Below, piece by piece: positions 17,872 through 24,907 of a stretch of 64,000 bases of DNA. The notes under the pieces were generated by a model. That model saw only the letters and a list, made by a program, of their open reading frames with translations, did not search any database and was not told the origin of the DNA. The DNA comes from Streptomyces nojiriensis (GTDB taxonomy: Bacteria; Actinomycetota; Actinomycetes; Streptomycetales; Streptomycetaceae). Position 1 is the first letter of the stretch. Every line of letters starts with the position of its first letter. A program made the translations under genes and the position numbers. The stretch is taken from NCBI RefSeq assembly GCF_017639205.1, contig NZ_CP071139.1:8369501-8433500 (forward strand), in the 5' to 3' direction.

Positions 17872-19608
17872 ATGGCAGACGCCCTGCTCTTCAACCCGCA
17901 CACGTACGACCCGGCGCACTTCGACCCGGAGACCCGCAGGCTGCTGCGCGCCACGGTCGACTGGTTCGAGAGCCGCGGCAAGCGCCGGCTGATCGAGGAC
18001 TACCGCTCCCGCGCCTGGCTCGCCGACTTCCTCGCCTTCTCCGCGAAGGAGGGCCTCTTCGCGACCTTCCTGACCCCGGCCACCGAGGCCGGCGAGGGGG
18101 AGTCCGACAAGCGCTGGGACACGGCACGGATCGCCGCCCTGAACGAGATCTTCGGCTTCTACGGCCTCGACTACTGGTACGCCTGGCAGGTCACCATCCT
18201 CGGCCTCGGCCCGGTCTGGCAGAGCGACAACGCCGACGCCCGGGCCCGCGCCGCGCAGCTCCTCGCCGAGGGCGAGGTGTTCGCCTTCGGCCTGTCCGAG
18301 AAGACCCACGGTGCCGACATCTACTCCACCGACATGCTGCTGCGGCCGTACGTCGACGAAGCCGGCGCCGACGGATTCCGCGCGAGCGGCTCCAAGTACT
18401 ACATCGGCAACGGCAACGCCGCCGGCCTCGTCTCCGTCTTCGGCCGCCGCACCGACATAGAGGGCCCCGAAGGCTACGTCTTCTTCGCCGCCGACAGCCG
18501 CCACCCGGCGTACCACCTGGTGAAGAACGTCGTCGACTCCTCCAAGTACGTCAGCGAGTTCCGCCTCGACGACTACCCGGTCCGCGCCGAGGACGTCCTG
18601 CACACCGGCAAGGCCGCCTTCGACGCCGCGCTGAACACCGTCAACGTCGGCAAGTTCAACCTCTGCACCGCCTCCATCGGCATCTGCGAGCACGCGATGT
18701 ACGAGGCCGTCACCCACGCGCACAACCGGGTCCTCTACGGCCGCCCCGTCACCGCCTTCCCGCACGTGCGCCGGGAGCTGGCCGACGCGTACGTCCGCCT
18801 GGTCGGGATGAAGCTCTTCAGTGACCGCGCCGTCGACTACTTCCGCACCGCCGGCCCCGACGACCGCCGCTACCTCCTCTTCAACCCGATGACGAAGATG
18901 AAGGTGACCACGGAGGGCGAGAAGGTCATCGACCTGATGTGGGACGTCATCGCCGCCAAGGGCTTCGAGAAGGACAACTACTTCGCGCAGGCGGCCATCG
19001 AGATCCGCGGACTGCCCAAGCTGGAGGGCACGGTCCACGTCAACCTCGCCCTGATCCTCAAGTTCATGCGCAACCACCTGCTGAACCCGGCCGAGTACCC
19101 GGCCGTGCCGACCCGGCTCGACGCGGCCGACGACGCCTTCCTCTTCCGGCAGGGGCCGGCCCGCGGCCTGGGCTCCGTACAGTTCCACGACTGGCGGACC
19201 GCTTACGACGCGTACGCCGACGTGCCGAACGTGGCCCGGTTCCGCGAGCAGGCCGACGCGCTCTGCGCGTTCGTGGCCACCGTCGCGCCGGACGAGGAGC
19301 AGAGCCGCGACCTCGACTTCCTCCTCTCCGTGGGCCAGCTGTTCGCGCTGGTCGTGTACGGACAGCTGATCCTGGAGCAGGCCCGCCTGACCGACCTGGA
19401 CGGGTCGGTGCTCGACGAGCTGTTCTCCGTCCTCGTACGCGACTTCTCCGGCCACGCGGTCGAGCTGTACGGGAAGGACTCCGCGACGGCGGCCCAGCAG
19501 GAATGGGCGCTCGGTGCGGTCCGGCGTCCGGTCGTCGACGAGGAGCGTGCGGCGCGCGTCTGGGCGCGGGTCGAGGCGCTGTCCGGCACGTACGAGATGG
19601 CCCCGTAG
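17872..19608 (+). CDS. Acyl-CoA dehydrogenase family protein, 578 aa
   Basis: It is longer than the usual 380-400 residues and belongs to the larger FadE-like group. The middle-domain FAD motif region reads FAFGLSEKTHGADIYSTDM, followed by GSKYYIGNGNAAGLVSVFGR. Then GKFNLCTASIGICEHAMYEAVTHAHNR leads the C-terminal helical domain, and WDVIAAKGFEKDNYFAQ follows. It oxidises an acyl-CoA with FAD in the cytoplasm; chain length is unknown. The start follows GGAAGGTG. The spacer from PadR contains five CCGCA pentamers. A 10-bp-stem terminator follows. Confidence 0.82.
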   Translation: MADALLFNPHTYDPAHFDPETRRLLRATVDWFESRGKRRLIEDYRSRAWLADFLAFSAKEGLFATFLTPATEAGEGESDKRWDTARIAALNEIFGFYGLDYWYAWQVTILGLGPVWQSDNADARARAAQLLAEGEVFAFGLSEKTHGADIYSTDMLLRPYVDEAGADGFRASGSKYYIGNGNAAGLVSVFGRRTDIEGPEGYVFFAADSRHPAYHLVKNVVDSSKYVSEFRLDDYPVRAEDVLHTGKAAFDAALNTVNVGKFNLCTASIGICEHAMYEAVTHAHNRVLYGRPVTAFPHVRRELADAYVRLVGMKLFSDRAVDYFRTAGPDDRRYLLFNPMTKMKVTTEGEKVIDLMWDVIAAKGFEKDNYFAQAAIEIRGLPKLEGTVHVNLALILKFMRNHLLNPAEYPAVPTRLDAADDAFLFRQGPARGLGSVQFHDWRTAYDAYADVPNVARFREQADALCAFVATVAPDEEQSRDLDFLLSVGQLFALVVYGQLILEQARLTDLDGSVLDELFSVLVRDFSGHAVELYGKDSATAAQQEWALGAVRRPVVDEERAARVWARVEALSGTYEMAP

Positions 19609-19622
19609 GAACACGGCCCCCT

Positions 19623-19661
19623 GGGGACCGGCACGGCCCGCCACGGCCGGAGCCGGTCCCC
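19623..19661. terminator. Bidirectional hairpin terminator
   Basis: GGGGACCGGC at 19623-19632 pairs exactly with GCCGGTCCCC at 19652-19661 across a 19-base loop. It lies between the convergent acyl-CoA dehydrogenase and SDR genes. There is no T tract, as is usual in this kind of genome. Confidence 0.7.
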
Positions 19662-19667
19662 CACCGC

Positions 19668-20417
19668 TCAGGCCTGCGCGGTGGGGCGCACGACGATGTC
19701 GCCCACGTCGACACCGTCCGGCTGCTCGACGGCGAAGGCGACGGCGCGGGCCACCGCGTCCGGCGACAGCGCGGTCTCCATCATCCGGTCGATCCGGGCC
19801 CGGGCCTGCGGTCCCATGCGTTCCGTGAAGTCCGTACGGACGGCCCCGGGCGACACGACGGTCACGCGCACGCTGTCCCCGGCCTCCTGGCGCAGGCCCT
19901 CGGAGATCGTGCGCACGGCGTTCTTGGTGCCCGCGTACACCGACTGCTGCGGGACGACGCGCAGACCCGCGGTGGACACGATGTTGACGAAGTGTCCGGA
20001 GCCCTGCTCCCGGAAGAGGGGGAGCGCCGCGGCGATCCCGTAGAGGACGCCCTTGAGGTTGACGTCGATCATCTCCTCCCAGTCCTCGACGCGCAGTTCG
20101 TCCAGCGGGGAGATGAGTCCGACCCCGGCGTTGCCGACGAGTACGTCGAGCCTGCCGTAGCGCTCCCGGGCCAGGCCGACGAGGGCGGACACGTCGCCGC
20201 GCCGGGTGACGTCCGTACGGATCCAGGCGGCCCGGCCGCCGGCCCGCTCGATCCGGGCCGCCAGCGCCTCCAGGCGCTCCGTGCGGCGTGCGCCGAGGAC
20301 CACCCGCGCGCCCCGCTCGGCGAGCAGGAGGGCGGTCGCCTCGCCGATGCCGCTGCCGGCACCGGTGATGGCGACGACCTTTCCCGCGATTCCTGCGATT
20401 CCGGCGATTTCTGACAT
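19668..20417 (-). CDS. SDR-family NAD(P)-dependent oxidoreductase, 249 aa
   Basis: A classical short-chain dehydrogenase: nucleotide-binding TGAGSGIGEA near the N-terminus, NAG in LVGNAGVG, catalytic Ser in NIVSTAG and Tyr-Lys in VYAGTKNA, then VSPGAVRTDF. It is cytoplasmic and reduces or oxidises an alcohol/carbonyl. It is divergent from a TetR gene across a region with two strong palindromes, so it is the likely regulated gene. Confidence 0.9.
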   Translation of the reverse strand: MSEIAGIAGIAGKVVAITGAGSGIGEATALLLAERGARVVLGARRTERLEALAARIERAGGRAAWIRTDVTRRGDVSALVGLARERYGRLDVLVGNAGVGLISPLDELRVEDWEEMIDVNLKGVLYGIAAALPLFREQGSGHFVNIVSTAGLRVVPQQSVYAGTKNAVRTISEGLRQEAGDSVRVTVVSPGAVRTDFTERMGPQARARIDRMMETALSPDAVARAVAFAVEQPDGVDVGDIVVRPTAQA

Positions 20418-20485
20418 GACGGGCCGTCCCTTCGGAGGAGGAAGAAGAGGAGGAAGGGGCAGGCCGATGACATGCCCTAGAGTGA

Positions 20486-20505
20486 AAGTGGAGGCGCCGC
20501 CACTT
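20486..20505. promoter_or_regulatory. TetR operator box 1 (imperfect palindrome)
   Basis: AAGTGGAGGCGCCGCCACTT: arms of nine bases with one mismatch around two central bases. Its centre is exactly 31 bp (three helical turns) from box 2. Confidence 0.75.
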
Positions 20506-20514
20506 CAATCCACA

Positions 20515-20538
20515 CTAAGTGGAGGCTCCTCCACTTAG
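20515..20538. promoter_or_regulatory. TetR operator box 2 (perfect palindrome)
   Basis: Eleven-base arms CTAAGTGGAGG and CCTCCACTTAG are perfectly complementary around CT. The box shares the AAGTGGAGG half-site with box 1. It lies 26 bp upstream of the TetR start, so it should control both divergent genes. Confidence 0.8.
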
Positions 20539-20563
20539 CAAGTGAGGAGTGAGGGAGCCGCTG

Positions 20564-21172
20564 ATGGCCACGGACGCAGGACGCCCGCTGAGGGCCGACG
20601 CGCAGCGCAACCGGGACAAGATCCTGGCTGCCGCGGTGCGCGTGTTCACCGAGCAGGGGCTGGAGGCGCACTTCGAGCGCATCGCCAGGGAAGCCGGTGT
20701 GGGCACCGGCACCCTCTACCGCAACTTCCCCACCCGGGAAGCCCTGATCGAGGCGGCCTACCGCAACGAGGTCGCGCGACTGTGCGACTCCGTCCCCGCC
20801 CTCCTGGAGACCCTGCCGCCGTACGAGGCCCTGCGCGCCTGGACGCGCCGCTTCATCGACTACGCCACCGCCAAGATGGGCATGGCCGACGCGATGCGCG
20901 CCGTCCTCGCGGCGGGGACCAACCCCTACGCCGACAGCCGCCGGATGATCCAGGACGCCCTCACGTCCCTCATGGAGGCCTGCACCGCCGCGGGCGCGAT
21001 CAGGTCCGACATCAGCTCGACCGACATGTTCGCCGCCCTCGCCGGCATCGCCCTCACCTCGGCCGGCCCCGGCCAACGGGCCCAGGCCGAACGCCTCCTC
21101 GACCTCAACCTGGACGGACTGCGCCTCCCGCTGGTGCAGCAGGGTGCGGGAGGCGTCGGCGGGCTGTCCTGA
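20564..21172 (+). CDS. TetR-family transcriptional regulator, 202 aa
   Basis: The TetR helix-turn-helix is clear: RNRDKILAAAVRVFTEQG, FERIAREAGVGTGTLYRNFPTREALIEA. The C-terminal part resembles the SCO-type TetR_C family (PPYEALRAWTRRFIDYATAKMGMADAMRAVL). ATG 20564 has GAGGGAG six bases upstream. GTG 20549 is an in-frame alternative. It is divergent from the SDR gene and probably represses it through the paired palindromes. A MITE lies seven bases after its stop. Confidence 0.88.
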   Translation: MATDAGRPLRADAQRNRDKILAAAVRVFTEQGLEAHFERIAREAGVGTGTLYRNFPTREALIEAAYRNEVARLCDSVPALLETLPPYEALRAWTRRFIDYATAKMGMADAMRAVLAAGTNPYADSRRMIQDALTSLMEACTAAGAIRSDISSTDMFAALAGIALTSAGPGQRAQAERLLDLNLDGLRLPLVQQGAGGVGGLS

Positions 21173-21179
21173 GGTGGTC

Positions 21180-21346
21180 TAGGCCGTCTCTTTCGGATCT
21201 TGCCGGGCCCGCGACGCCCGGCACCGCACCTGGCCGCGTTGTCGGGGCGCCCGAGTACGTCCAGTACACGGCGCGCCCTTCCGCCTTGCCATGTACGGCA
21301 CCGGACGCCGCGGGCTCGGCCGACAAGATCCGAAAGAGACGGCCTA
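21180..21346. mobile_element. MITE, 167 bp, copy 1, with 23-bp perfect terminal inverted repeats
   Basis: The left end TAGGCCGTCTCTTTCGGATC... is repeated exactly, inverted, at the right end (...GATCCGAAAGAGACGGCCTA). Counting flanking C and G gives 24 matching bases. TA is present at both ends, as for IS630/Tc1-type insertion. No coding capacity. The interior (including ACGTCCAGTACACG and GCCGCGTTGTCGG) is highly similar, inverted, to the element at 51754-51932. The right TA plus G makes the stop codon of the monooxygenase gene. Confidence 0.85.
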
Positions 21347-22474
21347 GGCGGGTTGGACCTCGTCGAAGAGGGCGAGGGCTTGGGAGGGGTCCGGGCTCAC
21401 GAGGCGTTCCAGACCGGCCAGCGTGATGTTCGCCCAGGTGCCGGCCCGTGGCCACATCCGTTCCTCGAAGGCGCGGACCGCCTCGTCCAGCTCTCCGGGG
21501 CCGGGGGCGGCGGCGATGGACTCGGCGAGTTCCGCGCCTTCCAGCATCGCGAGGTTCGCGCCCGCCCCCAACGGGGGCATCAGGTGGGCGGCGTCGCCCA
21601 GGAGCGTCACGCCGGAGACGTGGGCCCAGGTGTGGGACGCGGGAAGGGCGAAGAGGGGGCGGTGGGCGAAACCCGTGCCGTGGCGGAGGAGGTCGAGGAC
21701 GGGCGCGGCCCAGCCGTCGAACCGGGTCAGCAGGCTCGATCGCACGGCCTCGTCGTCGTCCGGGCCCGGGTCCGCGTCCGTGTGCCGGTCCAGCGGTACG
21801 CGGAACTGGGCGTACACCTTGACGTGCCCGCCGCTGTTGCGCTGGGCGACGAGCGCGCGGTTCACCCCGTACACGGCCACGGATCCGTCGCCGACCAGCC
21901 GGGCGAGGTCGGGGTGGCGGGTGTCGACGTCGTCCAGGGCGGCCTCGACCAAGGTGACGCCGGTGTACTGCGGCGTCGCGGACGAGAGCGCCGGGCGGAC
22001 CCGGGACCAGGCACCGTCCGCGCCGATCACGAGGTCGAACGTCTCCTGCCGCCCGTCCGCGAAACGGACCAGCACCCCCTCCGGGCCCTGCGGCACCACC
22101 TCCGTCACGGCCCGCCCCCACTGAACGTCCAGAGGCCCGAGTAACAGGTCGCGGAGCTGCCCGCGGTCGATCTCGGGATTGGCCCGGTCGCCCGGACGGG
22201 GTTGCCAGTCGCGCAGGACGGTCCCGTCGGTGTCCAGGATGCGCATGGCCTGCCCCTCGGGACGGGCCAGCGCGTGGAACTCCGCCAGCAGCCCGGCCTT
22301 CTCCAGCGCCAGCTGGCCCAGTCCCTCGTGCAGGTCCAGCGTGCCGCCCGGGGGACGGGCGTCGCGGGCGGGATCGCGTTCGAGGACGGTGACGGGGTGA
22401 CCGTGACGGTGCAGGACGCGGGCGAAGGCAAGGCCGGCGGGGCCGCTGCCGATCACGGCGATACGTGGTCTCAT
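21344..22474 (-). CDS. FAD-dependent monooxygenase, TetX-like, 376 aa
   Basis: Group A flavoprotein monooxygenase. It has the dinucleotide fold GSGPAGLAFARVLHRHGHPVTVLERD at the N-terminus, the DG motif IGADGAWSRVRP, and the GD motif LLGDAAHLMPPLGAGANLAMLEGAELA. The order and spacing resemble TetX and other aromatic hydroxylases. Substrate and drug-inactivating activity cannot be claimed from sequence alone. The C-terminus ends EVQPA and stops at the TAG created at the edge of the MITE. Confidence 0.85.
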   Translation of the reverse strand: MRPRIAVIGSGPAGLAFARVLHRHGHPVTVLERDPARDARPPGGTLDLHEGLGQLALEKAGLLAEFHALARPEGQAMRILDTDGTVLRDWQPRPGDRANPEIDRGQLRDLLLGPLDVQWGRAVTEVVPQGPEGVLVRFADGRQETFDLVIGADGAWSRVRPALSSATPQYTGVTLVEAALDDVDTRHPDLARLVGDGSVAVYGVNRALVAQRNSGGHVKVYAQFRVPLDRHTDADPGPDDDEAVRSSLLTRFDGWAAPVLDLLRHGTGFAHRPLFALPASHTWAHVSGVTLLGDAAHLMPPLGAGANLAMLEGAELAESIAAAPGPGELDEAVRAFEERMWPRAGTWANITLAGLERLVSPDPSQALALFDEVQPA

Positions 22475-22576
22475 GCCGATACAACGTACGGCCCCTCACC
22501 GAGCGTCCCCCACCCTGTCACCGAACCGGGACAACGGCGTGAGCCGGCGGCCGCCGGGCCGCCGGAGGCGGAGGGC

Positions 22577-23476
22577 TCAGGCGAGTGTGTCCGCCAGCAG
22601 CTTCGCCGTTCTGGCGATCAGGGTGTTGTCGCGCGGCGCCGTCGCCTCCGGCATGGTCGAGAGGATCGCAAGGACCAGGGGCGGGCGGCCCGGGGGCCAG
22701 GCGATGCCCACGTTGTTGTTGGTCCCGTACGAACCGGCGCCCGTCTTGTCCCCGACGGCCCAGTCCTTCGGCAGGCCGGCCCGGAGGCGGTCGCCGCTGG
22801 TGGTGTTCGACAGCAGCCAGCGGTTCAGCTGCTCCCGGTCCCCGGGGTCCAGCGCGTCGCCGAGTCCGAGGCGGGCGTACGTCCGCCCGATCGCGCGGGG
22901 GCTGGTCGTGTCCGTCTCCCGCCACGGCTCGGCCGTGTTCAGCTCCGGCTCCCACCGGTCGAGCCGGGTCGTACGGTCGCCCAGCGAGCGGCAGAAGCGG
23001 GTGATCGCGGTCGGGCCGCCGAGCTCGCGCAGCAGCAGGTTGGCGGCCGCGTTGTCGCTCTGGGCGATGGCGGCCGAGCAGAGTTCCGCGATGGTCAGGC
23101 CGCCCGCGATGTTCTCGGGCCGTTCCGTGACCGACCCGCCGCCCGCGTCGGTGACGTCCTGGAGCGTGTAGTGGATGCGCCGGGCGAGATGCGTGCCGTC
23201 GTGGTCGAGGTCCCGCAGGACGGCCGCGGCCGCCAACGTCTTGAAGACCGAGCACATGGGGAACGGTTCGTCGGCCCGGTGGACCACGGTCCGGCCGGTG
23301 GCGGTGTCCAGCGCGTACACCCCCAGCCGCGCCCCGTACTCGCGTTCCAGCGCGCGCAGCCCCGCCACCGGTGACGCGGCACGGGCCGTGCCCGCCGGCA
23401 GTGCGGCGGCCAGGGCCGCCCCCGCTCCCACGGTCAGCAGTGCGCGTCGGGACGTTGATGCGTCCGGGGTCCTCAC
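22577..23476 (-). CDS. Class A serine beta-lactamase, 299 aa
   Basis: All diagnostic motifs are present in order: SxxK as CSVFKT (Ser about 76, Lys 79), SDN in QSDNAAANLLL, ExxLN in RWEPELNTAEP, and KTG in VGDKTGAGSYG. A Tat-type signal (TSRRALLTVGAGAALAAALPAG) exports it. Length is normal for Streptomyces enzymes. It hydrolyses beta-lactam rings outside the cytoplasm. No regulator (BlaA/BlaB-like) is adjacent. The neighbouring FAD monooxygenase on the same strand starts 100 bp downstream. Confidence 0.93.
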   Translation of the reverse strand: MRTPDASTSRRALLTVGAGAALAAALPAGTARAASPVAGLRALEREYGARLGVYALDTATGRTVVHRADEPFPMCSVFKTLAAAAVLRDLDHDGTHLARRIHYTLQDVTDAGGGSVTERPENIAGGLTIAELCSAAIAQSDNAAANLLLRELGGPTAITRFCRSLGDRTTRLDRWEPELNTAEPWRETDTTSPRAIGRTYARLGLGDALDPGDREQLNRWLLSNTTSGDRLRAGLPKDWAVGDKTGAGSYGTNNNVGIAWPPGRPPLVLAILSTMPEATAPRDNTLIARTAKLLADTLA

Positions 23477-23594
23477 GTCAGGTCCTCCTCTTCCTGGCCG
23501 GCCATATGCCCTCCAAGACGTCGAACGTGATCAATTCGTTCCCCACGTCGTCGATCCACCGGCCCACCGCGACCGGAACGGCCTCCAGTGGGCC

Positions 23595-24008
23595 GTGGTG
23601 GTGCTGATCGGCCTCGATCTGCTCGGGGGGATCCTCACCAACGCGACGAACTCCGCCAAGCGCTGGTACCACCGCCAGGCCCCCGGGGCCCGGCGCGCCC
23701 GGCTGCTCTTCGTCGGCGCGCAATTGCTCCACCTCGCCGCGGTGGGCCTGCTGGTGCTCGGCGGGGACCGCGGCTGGACGCTGGGCAACACCGCGCTGCT
23801 GCTCTCCGCCGCCGTGGTCGTGGGGTTCACCCCTGTCCATCTCAAGCGCCCCGCGGCCATGGCCGGTTACTCCGCGGCCGCGGTGGTCAACCTGTTCTGG
23901 CTGCCCGTGCCCGCCGCCCTCGCCTGGTTCGCACCGCTCTTCTTCCTGAAGCTCCTGATGTGCCACCTCGTACCGGAGGCGCCGCTGGAACAGCGGCGCG
24001 ATGTCTGA
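23595..24008 (+). CDS. Hypothetical membrane protein, 5' end uncertain
   Basis: Four hydrophobic helices are visible: VVVLIGLDLLGGILTN, ARLLFVGAQLLHLAAVGLLVLGG, ALLLSAAVVVGFTPV and AVVNLFWLPVPAALAWFAPLFFL. I do not recognise the family. The coding-like frame extends upstream to at least 23505 (YALQDVERDQFVPHVVD...), but has no ATG, GTG or TTG there. The first usable start is GTG 23595, which cuts into the first helix. The ATG at 23506 is in the wrong frame. A lost start or small deletion is likely. The stop overlaps the next reading frame. Confidence 0.45.
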   Translation: MVVLIGLDLLGGILTNATNSAKRWYHRQAPGARRARLLFVGAQLLHLAAVGLLVLGGDRGWTLGNTALLLSAAVVVGFTPVHLKRPAAMAGYSAAAVVNLFWLPVPAALAWFAPLFFLKLLMCHLVPEAPLEQRRDV

Positions 24009-24689
24009 CCCCGACACGGGTCCCGGCCCAGGCCCAGGCCCCGGCCCCGACGCCGGTGCCGGGCTCGGGCCCGGACGCCTGGCCCGCGATGACGCCCCGC
24101 CGCCCGCGCGGTGCGCGCCCGTGCCTGCCGCCGCCTTCGTCCGCGAACCCGCCATGGCATGGATCGCCGGCGGATCGGACCGCGTACGGCAGGCGTGGTT
24201 CGGCGCCACCCTGCGCACGCACGCCACTCTCCCCGGAGCCCGCCGCCACCTGCTGACCGACCGGGACGGGCGGCCCGTCGCCGCCGCTGTCCCCACCCCG
24301 CCGGCCGCCGCCCCCTCGGCTGCGGCCCGCGCGCCCTGGTGCGGACGCTGCGCTACCTGTACGCCGCCGAGGCCCGAACCCCGGCCGGGGCCTGGACGCT
24401 GGAGTACATCGGGGTGGAGCCCGGGGCGGCGGGACGGGGTACCGGAGGGCGGCTCCTCCGCCACCTGCTCGCCACGGTCCCCGCCCCCGGCGGCATCTTC
24501 CTCACCACCGCCGACGAGGCGAACGTCCGGCTCTACCGCCGCTTCGGCTTCACCACCCTGCGGCGCCTGGCGGTGGGCCCGCTGGAGGTGACGGCGATGT
24601 GGCGGCCGGACCCCCGAGCGGACGCGCGCCAGCAGACGAGTGCGGCCCGGCGAGCCGACCGCCGCGCCGCTTTTCGGACGTGTTCGTGA
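24001..24689 (+). pseudogene. GNAT-family N-acetyltransferase, frameshifted
   Basis: The N-terminal half is in the frame of ATG 24001 (PAAAFVREPAMAWIAGGSD, LLTDRDGRPVAAAVPTPP). The C-terminal half, with the acetyl-CoA site VEPGAAGRGTGGRLLRHLL and ANVRLYRRFGFTTL, is in another frame that continues to 24689. The switch is near 24315-24345, in ...GCCCCCTCGGCTGCGGCCC..., and corresponds to one missing base (or two extra). A Gly/Pro repeat (GPGPGPGPD) precedes the domain. Genuine decay or a sequencing error cannot be told apart here. Confidence 0.7.
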
Positions 24690-24907
24690 GCAAGGCCGGA
24701 TATCGTCCATAACCCCGGCAAACCACCTACAGCACAAGATCACTGCATCGAGGTAATGCCAACGGTTTTCAGGCTCAAGACGGGTGTACCGGCCGTTACT
24801 GTTCCCCCGGATCTGGACGGATTCCCGGATATTCACCCCCTTTTTCCTCGTTCCTTGGTGACGCGCGCGTCCGCCGATCACCACCCTTGCGAAGGAGAGC
24901 TCGCCCG
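24690..24907. other. Leader/promoter region of the 2-MIB operon
   Basis: 218 bp of markedly lower GC content than the surroundings, without a gene. It should hold the promoter of the encapsulin operon. I see no strong palindrome. GAAGGAGAG at the right end is the ribosome site of the encapsulin gene. Confidence 0.5.

Noticed and set aside
17119..20508. A 1129-codon open frame on the minus strand
   Set aside because: Antisense to the PadR and acyl-CoA dehydrogenase genes; composition is Val/Glu/Gly/Arg-rich as in other antisense frames here.
21344..22474. Tetracycline-inactivating TetX
   Set aside because: Fold and motifs are shared with many aromatic hydroxylases; nothing in the sequence I can see fixes the substrate.
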